DNA of 15,000 nt from Sclerotinia nivalis (Eukaryota; Ascomycota; Leotiomycetes; Helotiales; Sclerotiniaceae), in contig JAPEIS010000028.1 of NCBI GenBank assembly GCA_029531795.1, positions 1 to 15,000 of the forward strand, written 5' to 3'. Under the pieces are notes generated by a model. That model searched no databases, was not told the DNA's origin, and saw only the letters and a program-made list of their open reading frames with translations. Position numbers and translations under genes: made by a program. Positions 1-8,289 of the stretch are shown piece by piece. Position 1 is the stretch's first letter. Each line of letters begins with the position of its first letter.

Positions 1-204
1 TATATAATTTTCGAAGGGTTTGGCCTTATAGTTGTTGTTCAATAATTATTTGAAATGAATAATTATGATGATAAGAAAATGAGATTCAATATTAATGCTT
101 TAGGCTTCAATTTTATTTTAAACCTTATCATTATCATTATAATCATTCATTTCAAATAATTATTGAACAACAACTATAGGGCCAAACCCTTTGAAAATTA
201 TATA
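1..204. repeat. Long palindrome, MITE-like inverted repeat
   Basis: The first 60 bases and the reverse complement of the last 60 match with only two differences (positions 13 and 26 of the arm). Weaker pairing continues to about base 80, leaving a loop of roughly 45 bases. Both ends read TATATAATTTTC. This is the form of a foldback MITE or the joined ends of a small TA-flanking DNA transposon. No ORF lies inside. The left boundary coincides with the window edge, so the element may extend further left, and no target duplication can be tested. Confidence 0.75.
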
Positions 205-1143
205 CTTTTAAAGCCCTCAATTGATAGTATCTAGTTACAACTTTTCAGAATTTATTTATTATAATTTTCGAAATTTTATTGAATTATTAAAGTTGAAAAA
301 CTCAAAATAATCATTTTCATTTTCTGATTTTCAGAATTTCACTTTTTCATCTTTTTCGCCTTTTCACTTTTTCACTTAACGGATGGCCCTTTCTTAAATC
401 ATGCCGTACAGAGAGCCACTTCGGGAATCAGACCTAGAATTTTGGATTATTAATCGACGAAATGCGGGGTAAAATAAGGCGCCATGATACTGATGCTAAC
501 ACCGAAGGAAACTGATGATAAGCGATGACAATCATATATCAAGACTGTCAAAGATCATTTTTATTAGGGATCATGAAGGCGGGAATGATGATCCGCAATA
601 AGTTCTTTCAAATATTTAGATGTAAAGTATACAAAATGAGAATTAGTTTAATCAAGTTACCACTTAAATAAGCATCTTCTACATCTAGAACTTCCATTTT
701 TAGGTATCTTGTATGTTTCGGATGGTAGGTTATAGTCCTATATGACTGCTGAAAAAATAGGGGCTCATTTTTTATCACTACATTGGAGTCAACGGGGTAA
801 ACTGCGGTTTTCTGGGGTAGTATATTCCATGATGATTTATTAAGGAAATGAGCATGTAAACACTGGGTGGTTTAGCGAGCGGTCGAGGCTGTATAAAACC
901 GCAATCAAACCTGCGGAATTTGGTGGCCCGAACCGCTGTACTTAGACATATCATATTATAATATTAGAAGGGATTGGCTATACGAAATGCCGCCCGTCAA
1001 ATGCCAAGCTGTGATATATGCCAATACATCCCTTATTTCATTTCCTCGTCCTGGATTTGAAGTTTATCGTTCTCTCTCGATAATAATTATTCTACTTTGC
1101 GATCGCAACAATTTTTTCCTTTATCACTGTATCAAATCTATCG
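205..1143. other. AT-rich upstream region of the NLR gene, no gene seen
   Basis: No convincing coding region is present. Bases 300-380 hold a T-rich stretch with repeated TTTTTCAC-like runs. A TATAAAA lies at 892-898. A 9-bp perfect inverted repeat (TGCGGTTTT at 803-811 and AAAACCGCA at 895-903) brackets the stretch before it. This is the likely promoter side of the gene starting at 1212, but no transcription start can be fixed. Confidence 0.5.
892..898 (+). promoter_or_regulatory. Possible TATA box for the NLR gene
   Basis: TATAAAA lies 314 bp upstream of the chosen start codon. That spacing is acceptable if the transcript has a leader with the intron proposed at 1144-1202. The TATAAAA partly overlaps the right arm of a 9-bp inverted repeat (895-903). 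TATA-like words are common in AT-rich DNA, so this is only a candidate. Confidence 0.25.
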
Positions 1144-1202
1144 GTGAGTTCATCACCGGTTTGCTAACTAATGAATGCTTGTATGATTGATTAATATTAT
1201 AG
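1144..1202 (+). other. Candidate 5'UTR intron of the NLR gene
   Basis: A GTGAGT donor at 1144-1149, a fungal-type GCTAAC branch site at 1163-1168 and a TTATAG acceptor ending at 1202 form a 59-bp intron. It stops nine bases before the ATG at 1212. All three signals are near consensus for filamentous ascomycetes. An alternative acceptor CAG ends at 1205. Inferred from sequence only. Confidence 0.5.
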
Positions 1203-1211
1203 CAGCTGAGG

Positions 1212-4200
1212 ATGTCTGTTACTGTTTGGGCTGATAACACCAATGAATCTGTAACAAAGTCACTCGAAATTGCACTGTCAGAGTTCGGAAGCATCCTCAA
1301 GGATGACGAAAGAATGCAGTTGCAGCAGATCAAAAGTGTTCCAGATGCTTTCGCTGCACTTGTCTTTACTGCCAATCTCGATGCTGCGAATTCGACTCGA
1401 CGCGGGAAAAGTATCGGTGCTCGGGCGTATTCCATGCTGCAGTCAATCCAGCAATTCTCCGCGATTGTTGAAACCTTTATCTCAGCCCATCCCGATATTG
1501 CAGCGCTCGTCTGGGGCAGTGTAAAGCTTACACTACTTGCAAGTCACCATCAAGATTCGTAAAGGGGCAAAGTCCTGTTTGTGTTAAGCCTAACAATTCT
1601 TCTAGATTGCAGTTAATATTACCTCATACTTCGAATCCCTTGCTGACCTCTTCATGAGCCTCAATAAACTTTTCCCTCAATACGATGAATATCAGCTTCT
1701 TTTCCCTAACTCGCCTGAACTTCGGAAGTCAATATGCATATTTCATGCCTCTATTGTACAATTGTGCAAAGAGTTTATTCTGTTAACACGGCAGCCATGC
1801 AAGTAACCACAATCCATTATAGCTAACTTTACTGATCCAAAGGTTGAAGGGGTGAGGAAAGTAACAACTGATTTACATGGCAAACTTCGTCGCCAGATTG
1901 AAAATATTCGAAGCTGTGCCAATGATGTCAAGAAGGCTATTTCTCTGGCCAAAGCTACTTCTGACCGAAGAGAGCAGGAGTTTCAGGAGCAAGAACGAAA
2001 GCTTGCAACGAAACACAGAAAGCAGTTTTCAATTTTTGTATCCCAATCTCAGAAAGAATTTGAACGTAACAGAGAGTGGCAACTGCAAAGAGATCTAGAT
2101 CGCTCAAGTAAGCTCTGTGGTTATCTTGTCCAATATGTATTAACGAAGGAAGGAAAACATAAAACGAAGCTTTTAAATATATTGTCAACATATAAACATC
2201 AAGAGAACTTCTATCAAACTCGAAAAAAGCGGCATATCAATACAGCTACGTGGTTGTTCTCAACCCCAGAATTTATCAAGTGGAAGGATAGTGAAACACC
2301 CTCGGTATTTATCTTGACTGGAAAGCGTAAGTGCAATGCTGTGCATTAAGGCTATACTAATAATCCTGCGATAGTTGGTTCCGGGAAAACTGTACTTGCG
2401 TTAGTACTCCTACTTTTACATATATCGTTTGCTGATGACAAAATTCAGATCGAGTGTGATTGATTATCTTCATTGCGAGAGGACAAGGACTGATGAGCTT
2501 ATCACTTATGTGTTTCCCCGCTTCGATGACTCTATATCGCTTCGCGCCGCAACCGTACTAAGATCTATTATCCGACAATTCCTTAAGCCTGATGACGTGA
2601 CTGGAGACGTCGAGAGACAGCTAAGCAGATTTCAGGCCTTCTTTTCAGATATGGATATAATTAAGATATTGATGCAGCATTGTGTTAGCAGATTTTCTAC
2701 ACTATACATTGTAATCGATGCTTTGGATGAATTTGAAAAAGAGGAGCGCAAAATCCTGCTTGAAAGTCTCTCATCAGTCATTTCGGTTTCCAATTCTAAA
2801 ATAAAACTTTTCCTTGTTAGCCGAATCAGCGTTTCAAAAGATATTCGAAGATGGTTCCCAGCTTCTCAGGAGACGTATACCGACTTGTATAAAGTTCAGG
2901 CTGATATCGAGATATATGCGCGAGAGATCATAAATGCGAAGCAGGGTGAGGAATTGATGGTGGAAGAACGACTCAATCTACAGGATCCTGCTTTAGCTCA
3001 AGAAATCGTCGAAGCATTAGTTAAGGATGCGGATGGCATGTAAGTTTTCAATTCTTGAAAATCGAATAGCTTTGCTAAGTTTGACAGGTTTCTTTGGGTT
3101 GATTACCAAATTGCGGAAGTCTGCGAATGTACCTGCGACGATGAAATCCGGGAAGTTCTTATGACCCTCCCTAAAACATTAGGAGAGACTTTTGACCGTG
3201 CTGCAAAACGGATTGTGAAGCGTGGCCCTGCCTTTATCAAGGCCGCCAGCAGTGTTTTTGAATGGGTTGCAGCAACCAAACGAGCGCTCACACTTGATGA
3301 GCTAAGAGAAGCCCTCTCATATAAACCTGGGACACCCTATTCAATCTTAGGGAAGAGGCCAAATGGCTTAGAACGCCTCACTGCCTGGTGTGAGAATCTA
3401 ATTCAGCTAGATGAGGAATCACAAATTGTCCAATTTGCTCATCGTAGCGTCCTACAACATTTCTTGGGACAATCAAAAGACTCGAGTCTAGAAAGTTTCC
3501 ATATCCATTTGGAACAGGCCGATCATTTTATTGGCGAAATATGTGTAACTTATCTCAACTCGAACGAGTTTAAAACTGGTTTGATCAGGAAGCCTGGAGC
3601 AATGCCAACACAGCTTCCGAACCACATCGTTGAGAAGGTTTTGGAAGGTAACAGAATTAGATCACACATCATGCGTATGGCGCAAGGATTAGATGCCCGG
3701 ATTCATCACAGATCTACAAACAAAAATGGTAGTATAATAGTGATAAAGAATAATCTCGAAGACCCAATGACTATAACAAAATTGGAACATCCTTACCTTG
3801 AGTACGCATTGGATTACTGGCTGCTTCACACCCGGAAATTCGAAAAAAGCAAATCAAAAACTTGGAATATCTGGAAGGAAATGATACGCGGTACACATGA
3901 TATAGCGAAAACTCCATGGTCAGTAGCAGATTTTAACAAACGAGCCACTGTCATTCTCGAATGGATTGATAAGCACGATCATTGCCCTCTGTTTCAACAA
4001 TTTCTCTATAACACTAAATTGAGTTACAAAGAAGAGATTGACCTGATCTGCCGATACGCAATGCTTGGTCGCCCAGATTATATACAGATCTTGATCGACT
4101 TGATAGAAAACAGGGAACAGTTGTCGTATGGGCTTCCATATGCTGCAGGAGGTGGGCACTTAGATGTTGTACAGAAACTTCTTGATTTCAAAGCGGATGT

Positions 4201-5779
4201 TAATGCTACTGCTGGATCGAATGGACGGACAGCATTACAAGCAGCTGCAGAAGGTGGTCATTTAGAGATTGTACAAAAACTTCTTGATTTCAAAGCGGAT
4301 GTTAATGCTACTGCTGCTGGATCGAATGGACGGACAGCATTACAAGCAGCTGCGGAAGGTGGTCATTTAGAGGTTGTACAAAAACTTCTTGATTTCAAAG
4401 CGGATGTTAATGCTGCTGCTGGATGGAATGGACTGACAGCATTACAAGCAGCTGCACGAGGTGGTCATTTAGAGATTGTACAAAAACTTCTTGATTTCAA
4501 AGCAGATGTTAATGCTGTTGCTGTTGCTGAATCGAATGGACGGACAGCATTACAAGCAGCTGCAGAAGGTGGTTATTTAGAGGTTGTACAAAAACTTCTT
4601 GATTTCAAAGCGGATGTTAATGCTACTGCTGCTGGATCGAATGGACGGACAGCATTACAAGCAGCTTCAGAAGGTGGTCATTTAAAGGTTGTACAAAAAC
4701 TTCTTGATTTCAAAGCGGATGTTAATGCTGTTGCTGCTGCTGGATGGAATGGACGGACAGCATTACAAGCAGCTGCACGAGGTGGTCATTTAGAGATTGT
4801 ACAAAAACTTCTTGATTACAAAGCGGATGTTAATGCTACTGCTGGATGGAATGGACTGACAGCATTACAAGCAGCTGCGGAAGGTGGTCATTTAAAGGTT
4901 GTACAAAAACTTCTTGATTTCAAAGCGGATGTTAATGCTGTTGCTGCTGCTGGATGGAATGGACGGACAGCATTACAAGCAGCTGCACGAGGTGGTCATT
5001 TAGAGGTTGTACAAAAACTTCTTGATTTCAAAGCGGATGTTAATGCTGTTGCTGAATCGAATGGACGGACAGCATTACAAGCAGCTTCAGAAGGTGGTCA
5101 TTTAGAGGTTGTACAAAAACTTCTTGATTTCAAAGCGGATGTTAATGCTACTGCTGCTGGATGGAATGGACGGACAGCATTACAAGCAGCTTCAGAAGGT
5201 GGTCATTTAAAGGTTGTACAAAAACTTCTTGATTTCAAAGCGGATGTTAATGCTGTTACTGTTGCTGAATCGAATGGACGGACAGCATTACAAGCAGCTG
5301 CAGAAGGTGGTCATTTAGAGATTGTACAAAAACTTCTTGATTTCAAAGCGGATGTTAATGCTACTGCTGGATGGAATGGACGGACAGCATTACAAGCAGC
5401 TTCAGAAGGTGGTTATTTAGAGGTTGTACAAAAACTTCTTGATTTCAAAGCGGATGTTAATGCTGTTGCTGCTGCTGGATGGAATGGACGGACAGCATTA
5501 CAAGCAGCTGCAGAAGGTGGTTATTTAGAGGTTGTACAAAAACTTCTTGATTTCAAAGCGGATGTTAATGCTGTTACTGTTGCTGAATCGAATGGACGGA
5601 CAGCATTACAAGCAGCTGCAGAAGGTGGTTATTTAGAGGTTGTACAAAAACTTCTTGATTTCAAAGCGGATGTTAATGCTACTGCTGGATGGAATGGACG
5701 GACAGCATTACAAGCAGCTGCAGAAGGTGGTCATTTAGAGGTTGTTGTACTCTTGCAGTCTTTTAACGCACGTACTTGA
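1212..5779 (+). CDS. Fungal NLR: N-terminal NLR domain, NACHT, ankyrin repeats (possibly disrupted)
   Basis: A STAND/NLR protein of about 1,450 residues; relatives sense non-self or altered self in fungi and trigger a cell-death or immune-type response in the cytoplasm. Proposed exons: 1212-1538, 1606-2326, 2375 to about 2403, about 2455-3039 and 3088-5779. Exons 1-2 encode the helical domain that often precedes NACHT in fungi (I believe DUF7708): PDIAALVWGSVKL, then ITSYFESLADLF and VQLCKEF. A charged, coiled-coil-like stretch and the pre-NACHT motif WLFSTPEFIKW follow. The NACHT has Walker A GKLGSGKT (split by the intron at 2327), Walker B LYIVIDALDEF and sensor-like IKLFLVSR. FLWVDYQIAEVC, LTLDELREAL and VQFAHRSVLQHFL mark the winged-helix-like part. 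Sixteen ankyrin units end the protein. Two problems: an in-frame TAA at 1804-1806, and a frame change between Walker A and VIDYL (2391-2455). Splices that bypass them (1803-1856, 2404-2479) need weak GAG acceptors, and the second deletes VIDYLHCE. It may be a recent pseudogene, or there may be a sequence error. Family call is firm; integrity is not. Confidence 0.85.
1539..1605 (+). other. GC-AG intron in the NLR gene
   Basis: The exon before ends in VKLTLL and the next begins IAVNITSYFESL, which gives an unbroken family-like sequence. The donor is GCAAGT, the standard form of non-canonical GC-AG introns. A CCTAAC branch site lies at 1589-1594 and the TAG acceptor ends at 1605; length is 67 bp. 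The plain GT at 1543 (GTCACC) with the CAG ending at 1612 also keeps frame but has a poor donor. Reading through gives a stop at 1560. Confidence 0.7.
2327..2374 (+). other. Intron splitting the Walker A motif
   Basis: The donor GTAAGT is perfect, an ACTAAT branch-like site is near 2356-2361, and the acceptor ATAG ends at 2374. The 48-bp removal joins ILTGK through a phase-1 codon to LGSGKT, restoring the P-loop GKLGSGKT. Without splicing there is a stop at 2347. Confidence 0.85.
3040..3087 (+). other. Intron between NACHT and winged-helix-like region
   Basis: The donor is GTAAGT at 3040, a GCTAAG branch-like site lies near 3074-3079, and the acceptor GACAG ends at 3087. Splicing in phase 2 joins DADGM to FLWVDYQI, matching the usual DGMFLWV junction of fungal NACHT proteins. 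Length is 48 bp. Confidence 0.88.
4130..5776 (+). repeat. Ankyrin repeat array, 16 near-identical units
   Basis: Units begin at 4130 (partial first), 4223, 4328, 4430, 4538, 4643, 4751, 4853, 4961, 5063, 5168, 5276, 5378, 5486, 5594 and 5696 (degenerate last, ending VVVLLQSFNART). Full units are 34, 35 or 36 residues (102, 105 or 108 bases), built on GRTALQAAAEGGHLEVVQKL followed by LDFKADVNA and a short loop. Differences fall at a few positions: AAE/ASE/AAR, H or Y, E/K/D before V or I, and the loop (TAGSN, TAAGWN, VAESN, VAAAGWN, VTVAESN and others). Synonymous changes are very few, such as GCA/GCG in the AAE codons and one GCA in KAD. The frame is open throughout. Confidence 0.95.
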
Positions 5780-5888
5780 TTGAAGCTTTAGCTTTTCTAC
5801 ATTCCGACATCAGCAAATTTTGAAGGAAAATTTTTCTTCGAAATACGCCTAGTTCTAAGTCGATCTAAACCAAACAAATTAAAAGATT

Positions 5889-6150
5889 GGCCTGGCTTAG
5901 TACATGGTTTGAGCGATTGAGATGGACTCCATCTTTTGAGTTGGGTGGGGGAAGTGAAAACTAGTCTTGAGGGATGGACCCTGCCTTATAAATATTGAAA
6001 TATATATTAAAGAAAATGAAAGAAAGAAAGAAAGAAAGAAATAATATGATTTTTAAATTGGAAAGAGATTTAAATCTCTTTTCCAACTTTAACGTCTCCT
6101 TCTATCTCTTCTTCTTCTACCTCTCCCTCTTCTACCTCTCCCTCTTGTTG
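5889..6150. repeat. Short dispersed element, copy A
   Basis: This aligns along its whole length with 7186-7446. Shared blocks are GGCCTGGCT, GATTGAGAT followed by ATCTTTTGAGTT, GGAAGTGAAAACTA, AAATTGGAAA and a C/T-rich tail containing CTTCTACCTCTCC. It includes a (GAAA)6 tract at 6018-6041 and a hairpin at 6055-6090. The nominal 73-residue ORF over it (5995-6216) is low-complexity and not a gene. A non-coding SINE- or MITE-like element is likely; its ends and class are unknown. Confidence 0.7.
6055..6090. repeat. Hairpin in element copy A
   Basis: The left arm AAATTGGAAAGAGATTT pairs with the right arm AAATCTCTTTTCCAACTTT with almost no loop. The copy-B counterpart at 7334-7368 differs in sequence on both sides of the stem yet still pairs. 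Confidence 0.7.
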
Positions 6151-6396
6151 AATATCAAGGCAGGGTATAAGATAAATTACGTTGACTGTGGTTATTCAAT
6201 TAAGACTAAGTTCTGACTCCATGATATGATTTCATAAACGCAAGCACAGACGCAGGGCTAGCCAATCAGATGATCAATTAATCTCGTGATGAGGAAGCAA
6301 TGACTTTCAACACTTGCTGGAAACAAGCTACTGGAGCTATACTCAAGAAACCTTCGAAACCAGATGTTACGTCGAGACTTCACAGGCTTGGCATCA
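6151..6396. other. Spacer with no recognised gene
   Basis: Short overlapping ORFs on both strands here give no recognisable motif and share frames with the GC-rich repeat that follows. I see no promoter or RNA gene. TGTTACGTCG at 6365 resembles a retrotransposon LTR start, but no matching end with a target duplication was found. Confidence 0.4.
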
Positions 6397-6554
6397 TATG
6401 ACAGGAAGTCACGTGGAGGAGCGAGGGAGCGAAGGAGCGAGCCTTGGCCTTCGCTCCTCAGCTCCATCGCTCCAATGTATGACAAGAGTCACGTGGGGGA
6501 GCGAAGGAGCGAAGGAGCGAGCCTTGGCCTTCGCTCCTCAGCTCCATCGCTCCA
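6397..6554. repeat. 80-bp tandem duplication built from GGAGCGAA octamers
   Basis: Two copies lie 80 bases apart (GTCACGTGG at 6408 and 6488). Each holds TATGACA, the palindrome CACGTG, two to three GGAGCGAR octamers, then GCCTTGGCCTTCGCTCC and CAGCTCCATCGCTCCA. Within a copy GGAGCGAAGG can pair with CCTTCGCTCC. The block is much more GC-rich than its surroundings. The overlapping ORFs (6314-6658, 6364-6642) merely translate this repeat and are not called genes. Confidence 0.85.
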
Positions 6555-6754
6555 GAACAGAGATTACACAGAATACGAAGGTCTATATAATCAGGATGGA
6601 TTTCCTTATTGTAGAGCTTCGTGCTCAAGATCAATCATTTAGTATACTCTACTATTAGTTACGAATTGCAAACATTGTTACAGTTACTTGAGTCCCTGCT
6701 TGACGCCTAGTTATAAACCATCTCGAGAGCCTAGAACACTTCCACGTGATCTAG
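6555..6754. other. Unassigned DNA before the LINE fragment
   Basis: A TCTATATAA near 6580 and an end-like TTGTTACA at 6675-6682 suggest a decayed LTR, but the ends do not match and no target duplication is visible. From about 6719 the sequence may already be the start of the decayed LINE RT reading frame: weak similarity in the frame of the next feature, with a TAG at 6752-6754. Confidence 0.3.
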
Positions 6755-7075
6755 AAGGCAAACCTCGTAACACCAGATTACACCATTCCAAAAGCATATA
6801 GAGTTATCACTCTTCTAAATTGCCTAAACAAGATAAATGAAAGGATTCTAGCTCAAAGGCTTAGCTATCTAGCTGAAACGACAAAATTACTTCACCACTC
6901 TGAAATGGGTGGCAAACAAAAGAAATCAGCAATTGACGCAGCACTCCTGCTCACAACCGAAGTTGAAAGGAATTCAAGAATCAAACAGAAAACCTCAGCC
7001 CTCTTCTTGGATGTTAAAGGTACGTTTGATTATGTATCAAAGAATCGACTTTTAGACATCTGTAAGATTGATTGA
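6755..7075 (+). pseudogene. LINE (Tad1-like) reverse transcriptase fragment
   Basis: One frame, open from just after a TAG at 6752-6754, contains the start of a non-LTR reverse transcriptase: IPKAYRVITLLNCLNKINERI, SYLAETTKLLHHSEMGGKQK, KSAIDAALLLTTEVE, and motif A FLDVKGTFDYVSKNRLLDI with its catalytic Asp. In intact LINEs this enzyme copies the element's RNA at the target site. The frame ends at a (GATT)6 run, with the catalytic YxDD part and all later RT missing. There is no suitable start codon and the piece is only about 107 codons, so it is a relic. Confidence 0.85.
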
Positions 7076-7089
7076 TTGATTGATTGATT
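7066..7089. repeat. (GATT)6 microsatellite at the LINE break
   Basis: Six perfect GATT units sit exactly where the RT frame is broken. Read on the minus strand this is an AATC tail, as non-LTR elements may carry at their 3' end. It may therefore mark the insertion end of the element lying to its right. That reading is inference. Confidence 0.8.
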
Positions 7090-7185
7090 AAATTAACGTC
7101 TACACTGAGTCTAAGACTATCTAAGACGGCTAGAGGTTCTTACGAACCCCTAACGGTTAATATAATGAAGGTAAGCTGGCTTATA

Positions 7186-7446
7186 GGCCTGGCTAAATAC
7201 ATGATTTAAATGATTGAGATAAACTCAATCTTTTGAGTTAATAAAGGAAGTGAAAACTAATCCTGGGGAATAATCCCGCCCTACAAACGATAAAACATAT
7301 AATAGAGATGACAAAAGAAATAATTTTTATTTAAAATTGGAAAAGGGTTTACACCCTTCTTTCAATTTCATCATTCGTTTCTTCCCCTGCTCCTCTTGCT
7401 CTTCTTACTCCTTCTGCTTCTACCTCTCCTTCTTCTCCTTGTGTTC
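7186..7446. repeat. Short dispersed element, copy B
   Basis: This is the second, diverged copy of the element at 5889-6150, in the same orientation, lying between the two LINE pieces. It keeps GGCCTGGCT, GATTGAG...CTCAATCTTTTGAGTT, GGAAGTGAAAACTA and the C/T-rich tail, but lacks the GAAA tract. The flank between the GATT run and this copy includes GGTTCTTACGAACC, a small stem-loop near 7136. No coding potential was seen. Confidence 0.7.
7334..7368. repeat. Hairpin in element copy B
   Basis: AAATTGGAAAAGGGT pairs with ACCCTTCTTTCAATTT. It occupies the same place as the copy-A hairpin with a different stem sequence. Confidence 0.7.
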
Positions 7447-7511
7447 ACTTGAGATGCCATGATCTAGTAGCTATTTTTGTTGTATCGATAAACTCGAGGG
7501 TTTTGATTATT

Positions 7512-7583
7512 CCTACTTTGGTGTGAAGTAGGTATTTTTGTTAGAACACGTGATACACACTAGTACTAGGCTTCCGTACTAGT
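7512..7583. repeat. Two adjacent inverted repeats
   Basis: CCTACTT (7512-7518) pairs with AAGTAGG (7526-7532), and ACTAGTAC (7559-7566) with GTACTAGT (7576-7583). Both are perfect. TGTTAGAACACGTG lies between them, near 7539, and resembles a fungal LTR start. They fall in non-coding DNA just before the LINE RNase H fragment and have no assigned role. Confidence 0.6.
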
Positions 7584-7599
7584 CCTCTATATCTTGTAA

Positions 7600-8289
7600 T
7601 ACCTCTGGGTTTTCTTGGATAACCTAGAGGTTGCTATGCGATTAGGCTCTCATTCCACTGGATCCTCTCAATCTGTATTTGAAGAATTCTGCGAACTAGC
7701 TACAGCTTGGCCTCTCAGGCCCCGCTTGCCACATACTCGCCCTGGTTCAATTCGAATTCGATGGGTTCCTGGGCACCTAGATATCCCCGGAAACGAAGCA
7801 GCGGACAAAGCAGCTAAAGAGGGAGCAGCACTCCCATCCCCATCTGATCCTATCTGTACTCTCGCCTCCTTGAAAAGAATCGCTAAAACGAATGCCAAAT
7901 CAGCAAGAGCTAAATTATGGACAATCACAGCACCACAAAGCTACAATGATCTTTTTATAACTTATAACAACAAATCGATTATGCTTTCTTTTGATCGAAC
8001 GATACTAGGATATATCCTAGCAGCCAGATCTCAACACGGCGATTTCGCAGCGTATCACGATCGATTCAATCACGAAGATGCTTATATGCTATGCTCATGT
8101 GGGAAAAGAAAATCCCCTCTTCATTTTTACTTTTGTAAAATTGGAAATGCTCAAAAAACCCTTTCAAAGTTACCACCATCTGAAGCCATCCCCTATCTTT
8201 TGGGAAGCATGGAAGGAGCAGCGAAACTAGCAGTTTGGCTCAAATCTACAAGGTTCTATCAGGATATATGTCCTCGATTCCCTATATAA
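7600..8289 (+). pseudogene. LINE (Tad1-like) C-terminal RNase H and zinc-knuckle fragment
   Basis: An open frame of about 229 codons encodes the 3' end of a fungal LINE ORF2. It starts inside the RNase H domain at VFLDNLEVAMRL (third catalytic Asp), then SQSVFEEF, IRIRWVPGHLDIPGNEAADK (fourth acidic residue and conserved His), and a C-x-C-x7-H-x3-C cluster CSCGKRKSPLHFYFC. It ends DICPRFPI, much like other Tad-type ORF2 termini. The first part of RNase H and most of RT are absent. No stop interrupts it, so the piece is younger or less mutated than the copia relic. It is followed by a 3'UTR and a poly-A tail. Confidence 0.85.

Noticed and set aside
4130..5776. CRISPR-like or satellite array
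   Set aside because: The regular 102-108-bp units are in-frame codons of ankyrin repeats within a long ORF, with no spacers.
5995..6216. 73-codon ORF with a hydrophobic YLFFFYLSLFYLSL run
   Set aside because: It lies in the dispersed element over GAAA and pyrimidine tracts, and the related copy at 7186-7446 does not keep the frame.
6314..6658. 114- and 92-codon ORFs with a repeated EGASLGLRSSAPSLQ segment
   Set aside because: The protein repeat is just a translation of the 80-bp DNA duplication; two frames stay open equally well, a sign of GC-rich repeat rather than a gene.
6365..6682. Possible LTR from TGTTACGTCG to TTGTTACA with a TATA-like site near 6580
   Set aside because: The termini are not proper inverted repeats, and the flanks (CCAGA and GTTAC) do not match as a target duplication.
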